A DNA stretch of 64,000 bases from Chamaecyparis obtusa. Taxonomy: Eukaryota; Streptophyta; Pinopsida; Cupressales; Cupressaceae. Where the stretch lies: assembly GCA_027943335.1 (NCBI GenBank), contig BSBK01001572.1, positions 3,460,501 through 3,524,500 of the forward strand, given 5' to 3'. The notes under the pieces are model-generated. The model was not told the origin of the DNA. It was given only the letters and a program-made list of their open reading frames with translations, and made no database searches. A program made the position numbers and the translations under genes. Shown here one piece after another: positions 11,972 to 23,702 of the stretch; the stretch's first letter is position 1, and each line of letters begins with the position of its first letter.

Positions 11972-14479
11972 ATGGCTGAGCTGAGGGTACCTATCTCTTC
12001 CCACTAATTTGAATGTAGTCGAAGACATCAACAGCCTCCGTAGTATGGACATCTGGTAAGTGGACCTCTGTGCCTCTCTGTAAATTCTATTTTTTCATGT
12101 TCATAGCATTTTTAGGTTATTTTTTGTATGTTTCAATTTTTCAATTCTCGCATGCATGGAAACTCGTACAACTATCCTTTGTGACTCATATGAATTTTCA
12201 ATATCCTATAGAGTGTCATATCAAAACCCCTCGAAACTCATTTGAGAGGGACCCAAGAGTCGTACAGCATTTCGTTGGGTCCCTCATTTGTCGTACAATG
12301 AGACCTAGACAATCGTATATGCATCGTTTGTTGTATGGGGCCCTGCTAAAACTCGTACGAGTTTTGGTGCCAGACTGTATTATCATATGGAAAATAGTGA
12401 GCTTAAAACTCATCTTTAGGTCAAAAATTTTTATTTTCTAATTCCTTAGGCTAATTATTGAGCTTTTAATGTACCTTCTAAGATAGTGAACTTTTGAATT
12501 GCTATACTGTTAGCCTATTTTTCAACCAAATTACTAATAGGATTCCCTATTTCTATTCTGTGTAGGTTATATACCCTAATGTTCATGTGCACATCTCACA
12601 TCTTGTGACTCAAAGACTCTATGTTTCACTAGCTGACCCTATGAAGGTACATCTTTCTTTCTGTGGGTTTGAGTATCTGATTTGGTTGCCTGAGATTAGG
12701 GTTAACCATGAACTGTTGATTGCATTGATAGAGAGGTTTCATTCAGAGACCCAGACTTTCCATCTACCCACTGGAGAGATTACTATCACACCTGAGGATG
12801 TATATAGGATATTACGTATACCATTCCATCGTCAAAGTCCAGATTATGTGAGTTTCAGATAGTCTGGATTACATGCTTTTAGACATTTGTTTGGAGATGA
12901 TACATAGCTTACTAGTTCCATTTCTTGGGAGTTATTAGTGCAGTGCTATGGGTAGACACATAGATTAGAGTGTATCATAGTAGGCATGATCGGAGGTATC
13001 ATTATGTCTGACTGTCAGCAGAATGGTCTATTGATGGGCTGGGCCCCGATGGTTGCACGATTGATGGCCACTCCCTCTAAGTTAGCTTGGGGTCAGTGCA
13101 TGCTTGTACATATGTTCTCTAAGATGCATGAGATCGTGTATCAAGAGGGAAAGTCTTTCACTTTCAGTGCATTAGTACTTTAGAAATGGGCCTAGGAGCA
13201 GATCCCAATTTGTAGACTAGTGTGTCAGACACATCGCCAGCCATAGGAGCCAGTCATATATATACTTTGGTTATGTTACATAGGTGTGCATGGGTCACAT
13301 AGAGTACATTAGGTGGTGTCTCGATGATATGAATTTTGTATTATGGAGACCATACTTGCTAATAGAGGCCTAGCCCACTATGAGGGAGCAATTTAGTTAT
13401 ATCTATCAGAGTCATGTACTGATTGGGTGATCTACTACTATTATTGAGTGCTTCCTAATCACTAGAGTATGGATTTAGTATGACATCATTCAGGATGCAC
13501 CAAAGGAGCTTGCAGCTTATGCACAGATCCATAAAGAGCTCATATTAGGATGGGGCCCTAGATTATCATATGCTCTCTGTACATAGGAGTACATTGGTAT
13601 TGTTGGAAAGGACTAGGATTATAGAGCAGATATTCCAGATGCTGGTGTGATAGATGGTTTCATTGGATGGCTTATAGAGCATCCCACACATAGGTTTTCT
13701 AATTCGACAAAGTTGATACCTTCCATGGAGGAGGCCATGGATGTCACATGTGCATAGGTTCTAATTGGTTGAGGACAAATACATACATAGGTACAGATGC
13801 CCCAACCTACACCTCTAAGGCTGAGAGTGATATTCACACCTCTACAGAGACCATCTAGATAGATAAGACCACCTTGTCCCTCAAGTTCTTCAGCAGGAAG
13901 ACCTGCAGTTTTGCATAGGAGATTGACTAGAGGAGAGAGTGGTACTTTAGGCAGTGTTGGTACAGTAGATGAGGTTCCTGGTGCACAATAGGATGTGGTG
14001 CCAGTCCAAATCCTACACATGTTGATACTAGTTTTGATCTTGGTGCTGAGGTTAGATGCTATAAGGTGTAGAGAGCAGAGAGCACTGAGTAGCCAGTGGT
14101 AGATACTGATATGCCTATGAAAGATGCAGATCCTAGTGTACCACAGACTACCTAGGAGATTATTAGGCAACTTAGATTATAGGTATGGGACCTGAAGGTA
14201 CAGAGTGCTCAGTGGGAGGAGTGATTCATTAAGGCTGATAGATAGAGATCTGAGCTCTAAGAGGAGAATAGGAAATTATAGGGGGAGGTTACACATTAGA
14301 CCTCGAGAGTGGCTTATTGCATTTCTGCATACTACATTGTTGTTCCTACTGCTCAGAGAGTACCCACATACTCTCAGTATATGATAAGTTTATAGGGAGC
14401 AAGGGAACCTAGAGCTAAGGAAGTGCCTGATGCACCACTACCACCTCCATCAGATGCAAAGGATCAGGTAGATAGTTGA
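11972..14479 (+). pseudogene. Antisense PMD (plant mobile domain) gene, decayed
   Basis: A gene on the plus strand, antisense to gag-pol. Exon 1 runs from the ATG at 11972 (MAELRVPISSH, then a stop) to 12055, ending CTG before GTAAGT. The intron is 12056-12565, ending TTCTGTGTAG. Exon 2 is 12566-14479 in the same phase. Exon 2 begins VIYPNVHVHISHL and soon reads ALIERFHSETQTFHLPTGE followed by ITITPEDVYRIL, the characteristic PMD start (hold/HTF-P-GE-TITLEDV). Further in are MVARLMATPSKLAWG and ILGWGPRLSYAL, then a Ser/Pro-rich part and a Glu/Lys-rich helix-like stretch, ending PPPSDAKDQVDS and TGA. Most stops are TAG where glutamine is likely, with some TGA. A compensating frameshift lies near 13400-13490. 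PMD proteins are known both as host silencing factors (MAIN/MAIL family) and as passengers in transposons. Here the gene is part of the element; its function in the element is unknown. Confidence 0.8.
12056..12565 (+). other. Intron of the antisense PMD gene
   Basis: The donor is CTG/GTAAGTGG and the acceptor is TTCTATTCTGTGTAG/GTT, with a T-rich tract before it. The two flanking exons join in phase zero. A 124-codon open frame inside the intron on the plus strand shows no family and is probably chance. Confidence 0.6.
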
Positions 14480-16480
14480 TCTGTCTAGAGATATTCTGAT
14501 ATTTTTGTTCTTTTTGTTGCATGCATACTATTCTGACTTCTGATAGCTCACATGAGCTCATTCCTTTGTACTTTGTGCCAGTAGTGCACCCTTGACTAGT
14601 TTTTAGTTATATGATATGAGATCAAGATTTTGGTTGTGACCTCATGTGTACTTGTCAGATTTATGATGATATCATGTGATGTAAATGCTATGAGTAGAGT
14701 AGAATGTATGTATGGATTTATGCAATGCAATGGTTTCTTTCAAATGTATGGATGTTATGCAAATGTAATTGATTATGGAAAATTTATGGATGGAAATGTA
14801 TGTAATGCAATAGATGGAATGATCATGCTATATAATGCAAGTGCAACAATACACATGATATGTTTTGCAGGTATTGATGAAGACAAGTACTCAGTCTTAT
14901 GTCAAAAAGGATGTTTAACCCAAGATGGTGACTCCTTGTGATTCTATGAGGAAACCTTCATGTGAGATTCAGCTCTTCATTTTTAGTTTAAGTTTAGTTT
15001 AAAAGAATTGTTGAAGTGTTCAAGCAATTTATGAGATCATGCAATCATGCAAAGTGCAAAATGACATGCAAAATGAAATGTAAACCTAAGACCTAGGACC
15101 TAGTCACTGATCATGTGTCAATTTGTTATCATCATTGAACTTTTTAGGTAACCAGATAAATCAATACAGCATCCACTAGTTGGGAAACTATAGACATATG
15201 AATATTGATTTGTATGCACAAGAATCAATACAACACCCACTGGTTAGACAACCATGGACATATGAATATTGATTTTATTTTCAAAATGTCAGATTAGATA
15301 TAAGCACCAAGGCATAAAAGCTAGGATGACCTAAATATCATGTCCATTTTGATATAGAAATTTGTATAAGCATCAAAACATAAATGTCATAATGACCTAA
15401 ATATGCCTTGTGGTACAAACACATTAAGCAATCAAGAGATCATTCTAAATCCAGTGTGAATTAGCCGTAGTGACCCTTTATCATTCACATCCTTAGGTAA
15501 GATTGTGTTTCACAATAGGAGTAAGAACTCACTCAAAAAGACAATAGTTAGATCAAACTTGAATTTTTGGGTTATCAATGGTCGAGGTACTCATGGCCAT
15601 CCAATATGAGATAGAGGCTCTTACAAATAGACACCATTTCAATCCAGAATTTCCAAAGTTGTTAGATTTTCACATACCAGAAGAAGACAAAGAAAAGATT
15701 ATGCCCCCGGTCATCATTCTCTAAATCCTATTAAGGACATCATCAAAGAGCTCGAACAGACACAATATGAAAAAATCTCAATGTGAATCAGTAAGCATAC
15801 AAGGAGATAAAAGCATGAAGCACCAATTGTTTTCAGTTTATGTTATTGTTTGATTGCATTGTTGTAGATGCAAAATCCTTTATGGAGAGGAGACTGACTA
15901 ACTGACTCAGATGAAGCTTCATAGGACTCTGACTGGCTATGAAACATCTAAAGCATACTAGAGACCATAAGATATGACTTTGATTGCCCTCAAGTTTGAA
16001 CATTGATAGGATACAGATGTTTGAGCCGATTGGTGTACAGACTGATTTATTGAAAATAGGAATGCAGGAACACGCTGGGAAATATGTACAAACTAAAGCA
16101 AGACTGAAAGCTGGAAAAGACCAAGATTGTGCTGATAGATGGAGCATTTTGAAACAAGTGGCACCCATTTGTTGGGTTTTCACCATCTTGGCAGAGATTC
16201 TATTTTTCCTACCAAGGCGCCTATTTCCAAGTTTTCACCAAGGCACTTTTTCTTTTTCTCATTTTTTTGTATTTTTCACTTTTTTCAATTTTTTTGTATT
16301 TTTGATATTTTTTTATTTTTTTTGTGATACATCAGGGTGCCTATTTGCTAGATTTTCACTAGGATGTTCATTTTTACAGGACTTTTTCAAATTTTTATGA
16401 TTTTTTTAGGACATTTTTTAATACTGAATGCCTTAGGCATAGAATTTCTTCAGATGGAGAACATTGATTAGTTCTCAGAG
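14480..16480 (-). other. Spacer between integrase end and antisense gene
   Basis: Non-coding. From about 14950 rightward it is shared in order with B (20850-22370) and C (42740-44150): ACCTAGGACCTA, CATCCTTAGGTAAGAT, GGTCGAGGTACTCATGGCC, and a T-rich block near 16236-16325. Around 16190-16370 degenerate copies of ACCAAGGCGCCTATTTCC and TTTTCACCAAGGCAC occur. Part of 14630-14940 is A-specific and has loose ATGTATGGA-type repeats. Open frames here (for example 15984-16400 plus) lie across the T-rich tract and look accidental. Confidence 0.7.
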
Positions 16481-17560
16481 CTATTCTCCTTCAATTGTTG
16501 AGAGTTGATAGGCTCCAAAGCCAAAAGTAGCAGTGATAACAAAGGGACCCAGCCAGATGGGTTCAAACTTCCCCTCGCATTTTTGATGTGATTGATTTTT
16601 AGGATTTTCTCTCAAGACTAGATCCCCAACCTGAAATTCTCTATGTTTGACTTTCTTGTTGTAGCCTCTAGACATTCTCTTCTAGTATACTCTGAGATGA
16701 TCATATGTTGCTTGTCGGCACTCATCTAGTAGTTCAAGTTCTTGCAACCTAGACACTCTGTAGTCATCATCAGTTACTAGACCATGCATTCTAATTCTTA
16801 GTGATAGAATTTCAACCTCAATAGGTAGTACCACTTCAGACCCATAAACTAAAGCGAAGGGTGTAGCCCTAGTGGGCATTCTGATACTTGTTCTATAGGC
16901 CCAGAGAGCTAGATTGATCATGAGATGCTATTCTCTTCCTATTTTATTAACTGTACAGTGCAAGATTGTTAATAGATTCTTGTTAGAAGCCTCTACTTGT
17001 CCATTCCCTTGAGGATAGTAGATAGATGACCAATGTTGTGTAATCTTGAATTTTGCACATAGATCATCTAAGTCTTTGTTCTTGAATTGTCCACCATTAT
17101 CTATGACTATAGAATGTGGAATACCATACTGACATATGATGTAGTTCAGAATGAACATTGAAATTTTCTTACCAGTTGCTTGTGTTAAAGGGACTGCTTC
17201 TACCCATTTTGTGAAATAATCTGTAGATGTTATTATATGGGTATGTCCATTAGAAGAATGAGGATGTATGGATCTTATAAGATCAAATTCCCATCAGTGA
17301 AAAGGCCATTGTGTAGTGAAGGGAATTAGATCTCTCCCTAGAGCATGAATTAAGTTTCCATGCACTTGGCACTTTGATAGTTCTTAGTAAACTTAATAGC
17401 CTCTTTCTCCATTTCTGGCCAATAGTACCCAACCCTAATAAGTTTTTGAGCTAGTGTTAAACCATTTGAGTGTGACCCACAAATACCATCATGGACTTCC
17501 TCTAACGCATGTTGAGATTCTTCTCATTCTAAACATCTAAGTAGCATACCATCTAGACCT
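16481..17560 (-). pseudogene. Element A integrase (DD35E), degraded
   Basis: This is the integrase that inserts cDNA into the genome, the last part of pol. Read on the minus strand: a zinc-binding start (EVHDGICGSHSNG, then YYWPEM, then KCQVHGN), near 17520-17370; the catalytic core with STDYFTKWVEA (about 17235-17205), IDNGGQF (D near 17101) and GQVEASNK (E 36 residues later), giving the DD35E spacing; and a C-terminal part with RATPFALVYGSEVVLPIE, REFQVGDLVLRE and GPFVITATFG. It ends EGE followed by TAG at 16483-16481. B and C have glutamine there and end two codons later, so the TAG may itself be a mutation. Several stops and at least one frameshift break it. Confidence 0.92.
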
Positions 17561-17879
17561 CATTTGTATAGATCATGACCAATGATGACATATCAAGACA
17601 TATTACAGATAGGGTGTGTCTTTTCATGGTGGTAAAAGGTATCAGAAATGATTTGATATTTGAGATAGGAGAATAGGTTTTTATAGTGGCATGAATCATG
17701 ACCTACAATAGTGAAAATCATGTGGGTTTTAGGGGAATCATATGCAGGATAAGATAGTGCTTCCACCAGGAACTCATAGCATAGCTCATGTTTAGGCTGC
17801 TGTAATAAAGTAGATAATGTTTCCATTGCACCGATAGCCTTATTCTCTATTCTAGGTATTTTTCTCAAAGGTGATAGAT

Positions 17880-18206
17880 ATGAAGTATTTCTTTAGATCA
17901 TCTACCATTCTTTTGTATGGAATGAGATTTTCATCTTTCATTTGATACACATCATTGACTTGGTGTATTACAAGTTGTGAGTCTCCATGAATGTGTAGTT
18001 ATGTTACCCTCCACTCAATTGTTATCTTCATGCCATTAAGAAGGGCTTCATATTTAGCACTATTGTTTGTACAAGGAAATTTGATTCTGAATGCCTTAGG
18101 AATGGAGTATCCTTGAGGAATGATAAACAAGATGCCTTCTCCAGATCCATTCTATGTATACGAGCCATCAAAGAACAATTTCCATTCTCTAGAAGAAAGA
18201 TTCATG
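17880..18206 (-). pseudogene. Element A second RNase H (Tat-type)
   Basis: Read on the minus strand: EWKLFFDGSYT, a TAG, then NGSGEGILFIIPQG, FPCTNNSAKYEALLNGM and LHIHGDSQLVIHQV. The order D-G-S, TNN-x-EYEALL and GDSQLV matches the extra RNase H found in Tat elements, separate from the usual Ty3 RNase H just upstream. The stop between SYT and NGS replaces a glutamine-like position. The normal glutamate of AEYEALL is lysine here only at the neighbouring position (SAKYEALL), so the catalytic pattern is otherwise recognisable. Confidence 0.85.
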
Positions 18207-18797
18207 ATAGAAGAATCTGGGAGTTCCATTTGTATTGGTGTATCATCAAACAAAGGTGCATCTACTAATTGATCAGCAATAACTTTGCCTTTACTATCTT
18301 TTCCTTCAACATATTCAATGTCAAATTCACTTAAGAGCATCACCCATTTAGCTAGTCTACCTATGAGGGATGCTTTTCTTAGTAGGTATTTTAGTGGATC
18401 AATCTTAGCTACCAAATGCATGGTATGAGCCAACATATAATGATTTAGTTTCTATGATGTAAAGATCACAGCTAGACAAGCTTTTTCAATCATAGAATAG
18501 TTCTTTTTGTATGCTACCAATGTTCTACTGATATAGTATATAACTCTTTCCTTCTTATTCTCATCATATTGTGCAAGTAATTCCCCCAGTGATGTATCTA
18601 TAGAGGAGACATATAAGATCAAAGGCTTCCCTTGAATAGGAGGCATCAAGATAGGAGGATTTGATAGATATTTCTTGATATGATTAAAATTCTTTTCATA
18701 ATCCTTGTTCCATGCAAAGGTCACACCTTTATGTAATGTCTTTGTGAAAGGATGTGATATGTCTGCTAGCAGAGATATGAAGCGTCTAATAGATTGT
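18207..18797 (-). pseudogene. Element A RT thumb end and first RNase H, downstream of the B insertion
   Basis: This resumes pol on the left side of element B. It starts with RRFISLLADISHPFTKTLHK and VTFAWNKDYEKNF (RT connection), followed by a degraded Ty3-type RNase H: PLILYVSSIDTSLGELLAQ, ERVIYYISRTL, YSMIEKACLAVIF, then YMLAHTMHLVAK, LIGRLAKWVMLLSEFDIEY and GKVIADQLVDAPL. One TAG interrupts it near 18448. The insertion lies between the RT thumb and RNase H. Confidence 0.9.
18793..18797. repeat. Target-site duplication of element B, left copy (ATTGT)
   Basis: ATTGT directly precedes the left LTR of B and is repeated at 29772-29776 directly after its right LTR. Removing B and one copy rejoins the pol of A. 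Confidence 0.93.
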
Positions 18798-19988
18798 TGT
18801 GTGTGTGAAAATTGTACCTAATATGTAGACACAACACTTCAGTAAAACATTAGATGTTAGCAAAAATGAAATCGTGCAATGAATTGAAAGCTAAACTAAC
18901 CAGGCGATTTACTACCTTCTAATAGGTGTGAGTATGATGTTCTCAGATTATATCGAGATCAGTGACCTTGACGACACCTAAATGAAGGATTTTAATGCAA
19001 AATCTAAATATGGAATGAATGCAAATTAATCTATATTTTTTATTTTTTTGTGCAATAAGATGAAAAATTGATATGAATCTATGCTAAGAAATGAAATTGA
19101 TCTAACAATGATATGCTAATATGAAGCTAAAATGAATGTAAAAACCAAATTGATCTCACAAAAAAAAATTGTTGATTCACAAGAAGCTTCAATTCTCCAG
19201 ATGTCGATTCTCTAGAGTAAGTATGCAAATTCATGAGATGATTTGAGATGAGCTGAAGCCTTAATTTATAGAAATCTAAGGCTTTGAGGATGCATGGAAG
19301 AAAGCCATAAATCACTCAAATAACTCAGGTTGATTTTTGAGTTATTTTTAAATAAAGGATAATTAACTCACAAAAACATGCAAAAGCAAAGTCTAACTCA
19401 AAATAGAGTTTAGCTTTAATTGATAATTGATAGTTGTCTACTTTCCTTGATTGTGCATGTTTTATTTATGAATTGATTTAATAATAAAGTGATTTATTTC
19501 CAACTTAACTGATTTTTTAAAAAAAAATTGATTTATGGGTTAATCAATCATTTTTCAAACTTTTATTCAAAAATAATATTATTAAAAATTGACAACTTGC
19601 TTTAATTAATTAAATAAGAATTTAATCAATTATTCATAGGATTTTGGATTTATTGTCAAAATTAAATAATAATAATTAGGAATAAATATAATTAAATTCA
19701 ATTAAATAATTAAGTGGCAGTATTAAATCTAATTAATTAAATATTGAGAATATTCAATTAATCAAACTTTAGGATAAATAGGATTTATTGCCAAATAATC
19801 ATTAAATTAGAGATAATTATGATAAATAGGAATATTGCTAAGAATATTCCCCGATGCAGAATTTATGATAATCAATTAAGATTTGATGATGTTTAGATGT
19901 GCCTTAGGTTAGGACTTTGATGTCAATTTCATTCGATGTGTCGATATAGGAGGTTAATGAACTTATAGCTCATTTTTGGTGTATTACA
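18798..19988 (-). repeat. Element B 3' LTR
   Basis: Starts TGTGTGTGTGAAAATTG and ends GTGTATTACA on the plus strand; pairs with 28578-29771. By eye the pair differs by only a few percent, mostly transitions, so B is younger than A. A TATA-like CTATAAAT on the minus strand lies at 19264-19270. The polypurine tract follows at 19989-20002. Confidence 0.94.
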
Positions 19989-20002
19989 TTTTTCCCCTCT
20001 TT
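19989..20002 (-). other. Polypurine tract of element B
   Basis: AAAGAGGGGAAAAA on the minus strand, abutting the 3' LTR. Confidence 0.85.
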
Positions 20003-22365
20003 GAATTATTGTGCGAAGCATAGTGGTTCAAAGATAGTCTATGTTTGATAGAGATATGAAACTGATATGAAAGATATGATGATATTAGGTCCTAAATGAC
20101 CAAAGATAATGTTCACTATAGCAATAATGAACCAATGAAACAAAAGTGTCAAAAGGCTTGATTCTGAACTTTATGATTGTGAAGAAGTGAGTGACCGATT
20201 CCAGACTCGATTGTCCTTAGAAGAATCACATAGGTATCACATCTGAACCCTTCAGTTACCGAAGAACCAAGGAAATAACACTAATGAACCGATGGTTACG
20301 AAAAGCTAATACAATTTACAAGATTAGGAGAATATCAGATTAGTATGGATCTCGATGAATCTGATATGCCCCAAATGATGATAGATTTTCCCCAAGTGAT
20401 GAGGACCTTTGATGAATCGGCAACTAGACATGGTTGTTGTCTTGATTACTAAGGAAAGATATGATCCCAAAATTTAATTATAGACTTTGAATGATATGCA
20501 ATACCATGCCCCCTTCAGGATGAAAATTGAAATCTGACAAGAAAAGCCAGTGTTTGATAGTTTAGAAGCATGCTAATTGATTTGAAAAATGGTTAAACAT
20601 GTTCGAGAATGTATTTTGCATCATTTGGAGGTCCTGGAGACCAAGTTTGACTAAGATAAACCATGAGTTGACCAAGTTGAAATTTTGATAGTTTGATGGA
20701 AGATAATTAGTTAAGTTGAAAAATGGATTTCTACTATGATTGAAGGTTGATTATGCAAGTAGTAGACAATATGAATGATCTCAAATTTTGATTTTGATCT
20801 TGAAAAAGGATTCTACTTGCTATTTCAATGGATGGACCTTCATGTAAGATTCAGCTCTCGTTAGATGTGAAGAATTGATATGAAGAATTGTTTAAGCTTT
20901 GAAGTGTTTCCAAACATTTGTGAGATCATGCAAACATGCAAAATGCAAAGAAACATGTAGTATGAAATGCAACCTAGGACCTAGGACCTACTCACTGATC
21001 ATATGTCGATTTGTTATCATCATTGAAATTTTTAGGTAACTGGATAAATCAATACAATGCCCACTAGCTATGAAACCATAGACATATGAATATCGATTTG
21101 TATGTGCAAGAATCAATACAACACCCACTAGTCAACAACCATGGATATATGAATATTGATATTATTTTTGGAATGTCAGATTAGATATAAGCACCAAGGC
21201 ACAAGTGCCAGGATGACATGAATATCATGTCCATTTTGATATAGCAATTTGTATAAGCATCAAAACATAAACGTCATGATGACCTAAATACACCTTGCGT
21301 TTAAACACATCCAACAGTTAAGAGATCATTCTAAATCCAATGTGAATTACCCTTAGTGACCCTTTATCATTCACATCCTTAGGTAAGATCATGTTTCACA
21401 GTAGGAGAAAGAACTCACTCAAAAAGACAATAGTTAGATCAAACTTCCTTGAATTTTCTGGGTATCAATGGTCGAGGTACGCATGGCCATCCAATTTGAG
21501 ATAGAGGCTCTTACAGTCAGACACCATTTCAATCCAAAATTTCCAAAGTTGTTAGATTTTCACATACAAGCAAAAAACAAAAAAAAGATTATGCCCCCAG
21601 TCATCACTCTCTAAATCCTGTAAAGGACATCATCGAAGAGCTCGAAAGGACGTAATATGCAAAAATCTCAATGTGAATCAGTAAGCATACAAGGAGATAA
21701 AAGCATGTAAAAAGCATAGATTATTTTCAATTTGATGTTTGATTGCATTATTTGTAGATGCAAAATCCTTTCTGGAGACAAGATAGATTGACTGACTCAG
21801 ATGAAGCTTCAAAGGACTCTGACTAGATATGATACATCTAAGATATCCTAGAGACCATAGGATATAACTGTGATTGCCCCCAAGTGTTAAACATTGATAG
21901 AATACATACACTTGAGCTGATTGGTGTACAAATTGACGTATTGAGAACAAGAATGCAGAAACAAACTAGGAGATATGTACAAACTAAAGCAAGACTAAAA
22001 GTTGGGAAAGACCAAGATTGCACTGATAGATGGAGCATTTTGAAACAAGTGGCACTTATTTGCCAAGTTTTCACCATCTTGGCAGAGATTCTATTTTTGC
22101 TACCAAGACGCCTGTTTCTAGGTTTTCACCAAGGCACTTTTTTTTTTTTGTATTTTTGTATTTTTCATTTTTTGAATTTTTTTGAATTTTTGATATTTTT
22201 TACTTTTTTTGTGAATCATCAAGGCGCCCATTGCTAGGTTTTGACCAAGATGTTCATTTTTTTAGGACTTTTTCAAATTTTTAAGATTTTTTCAAGACAT
22301 TTTAGCATAGACTGAATGCCTTAGGCGTAGAATTTCTTCAAATGGAGAATGTTGATTGGTTCTCA
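20003..22365 (-). other. Element B spacer, lacking the PMD block
   Basis: The spacer follows element A from its 3' LTR to about 20820 (A 11816). It then jumps directly to sequence matching A from about 14950 (CCTTCATGTAAGATTCAGCTC). The 3.1-kb antisense PMD block of A is missing at this junction, and at the same place in C. The T-rich tract and the GCGCC/TTTTCACCAAGGCAC repeats recur at 22080-22260. No gene is seen. Confidence 0.8.
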
Positions 22366-22785
22366 GAGCTGTTCTCCTTCAGTCATTGAGAGTTGATAGG
22401 CACTAGAGCCAAAAGTAGCAGTGATTACAAAGGGACCCAGCTAGTTGGGTTCAAACTTCCCCTTGCATTCTCGATGTGATTGATTTTTAGGATTTTCTCT
22501 CAAGACTAGATCACCAACCTGAAATTCTCTATGTCTGACTTTCTTATTATAGCCTCTAGACATTCTCTTTTGATTTACTCTAAGATGATCATATGTTGCT
22601 TGTCTACGCTCATCTAGTAGATCAAGTTCTTGCAACCTAGACACTCTATAGTCATCATCAGTTACTAGACCATGCATTCTGATTCTTAGTGATAGGATTT
22701 TCACCTCAATAGGCAGTACCGCTTCAAACCCATAAACTAAAAAAAAAGGTGTAGCCCCAATGGGAGTTCTGATACTTGTTCTGAT
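22366..22785 (-). pseudogene. Element B integrase remnant (C-terminal part only)
   Basis: Read on the minus strand it starts at TSIRTPIGATPFFLVYG and continues EAVLPIEVKILSLRIRMHG, SRLQELDLLDERRQ, REFQVGDLVLRENPKN and FVITATFGSSAYQLS. This matches only the last third of A's integrase. The zinc finger and all three catalytic acidic residues are missing. The 5' border coincides with the 12-bp minisatellite. It cannot be a working integrase. Confidence 0.88.
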
Positions 22786-22851
22786 ACTTGTTTTGATACT
22801 AGTTTTGATACTTATTCTGATACTAGTTTTGATACTTATTCTGATACTTGG
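22766..22851. repeat. 12-bp minisatellite in element B (about 7 units)
   Basis: Units of GTTCTGATACTT with variants GTTTTGATACTA and ATTCTGATACTT. In the integrase frame on the minus strand each unit reads S-I-R/K-T, the same four residues present once in A's integrase (YRTSIRMPT). The repeat therefore looks like an expansion of those codons. Confidence 0.88.
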
Positions 22852-23700
22852 TATACTTGATAGCATTTTTTTCCATTGCAAACTCCCAAGCAAGATCATA
22901 TTGTGCAGTCCCAATATCTAGCAAGGTGGAGAAAAAGAGGGATTAGCAAGTTGGTGGACGAGATGGAAGACAAGAGAATGAAGGAGAATGAAGGGAAGAA
23001 ATCCTCAAGGGAAAAATCCTCAAGAATACCCAAGCTAGGGAAAAATTTTCATGTAAAGGCACTTTTGGACAAGCAATGAAAGACCAGCATAGGATAAGTC
23101 ACAAAATCGTAATGCCAAAGATGGAAAGGATCTAGTCCAAAGGAGTAGACATATCAAGAGGCTTCATAGCACTGTGTTTTACTCTTTCTTTCTTTTTTTT
23201 ATTAGATCAAGACCAAAGGGGAAAAGGATAGCGATAGGCAAAAATGAATGGAGGAAAATAGACATGAAGGATAAATAGGAAGGGAATGAAAGAAAGATCA
23301 TCATAAGATAGCTCACAAAATAGCCAAATATTCGTGTATAGATCAACATTGTCAAGATCAAAGAGAGAATATGGAATGGATGAAATATGTAGAAGAACTA
23401 TGAATGATGGTTGATTGCCAAGTTTTCATCGCGGTACTTATCCAAGGCACCACAATGGAGTGGTTTTCACCATAGGACAAATTTATTTCTCTTTACTTTT
23501 GCTACCAAGGTGCCTGTTTCCAGGTTTTCACCAAGGCACATTTTCAATTTATTTATTTATTTCTTTTTCTTTTTTTTTTTGGAAGAAGACAAGCTTTTTA
23601 GATAATGTTCCTTGAAAGGATAAACCATGATATGCCAAGGATTCAAAATGATATGCTCAAAGATGTTGATAGGGAAAGGAAGATGGAAGAGAAAATGGAG
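22852..23700 (-). other. Element B linker between chimeric frame and integrase remnant
   Basis: No recognised product. On the minus strand a short open stretch next to the minisatellite reads AQYDLAWEFAMEKNAIKYTK and is also present in C. Copies of GCTACCAAGGTGCCTGTTTCC and TTTTCACCAAGGCAC occur near 23500-23545, repeating words from the post-integrase spacer, so the linker may have been assembled from duplicated spacer sequence. Otherwise purine-rich and non-coding in appearance. Confidence 0.6.
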
Positions 23701-23702
23701 GA

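Noticed and set aside
12070..12441. Open frame of 123 codons on the plus strand
   Set aside because: It lies wholly inside the intron of the PMD gene and shows no motif.
13619..14170. Open frame of 183 codons on the minus strand
   Set aside because: It is antisense to the PMD gene. Plus-strand TAG stops read as CTA (leucine) on this strand, which keeps it open by accident; no family is seen.
14630..14941. Open frame of 103 codons on the plus strand after the PMD gene
   Set aside because: Built from loose ATG/TATGGA repeats, absent from B and C, and lacks splice signals or motifs.
15984..16400. Open frame of 138 codons on the plus strand, with a phenylalanine-rich tail
   Set aside because: The tail is a T-rich tract. 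The matching stretches in B (21884-22237) and C (43738-44175) differ in frame and length, so no protein is conserved.
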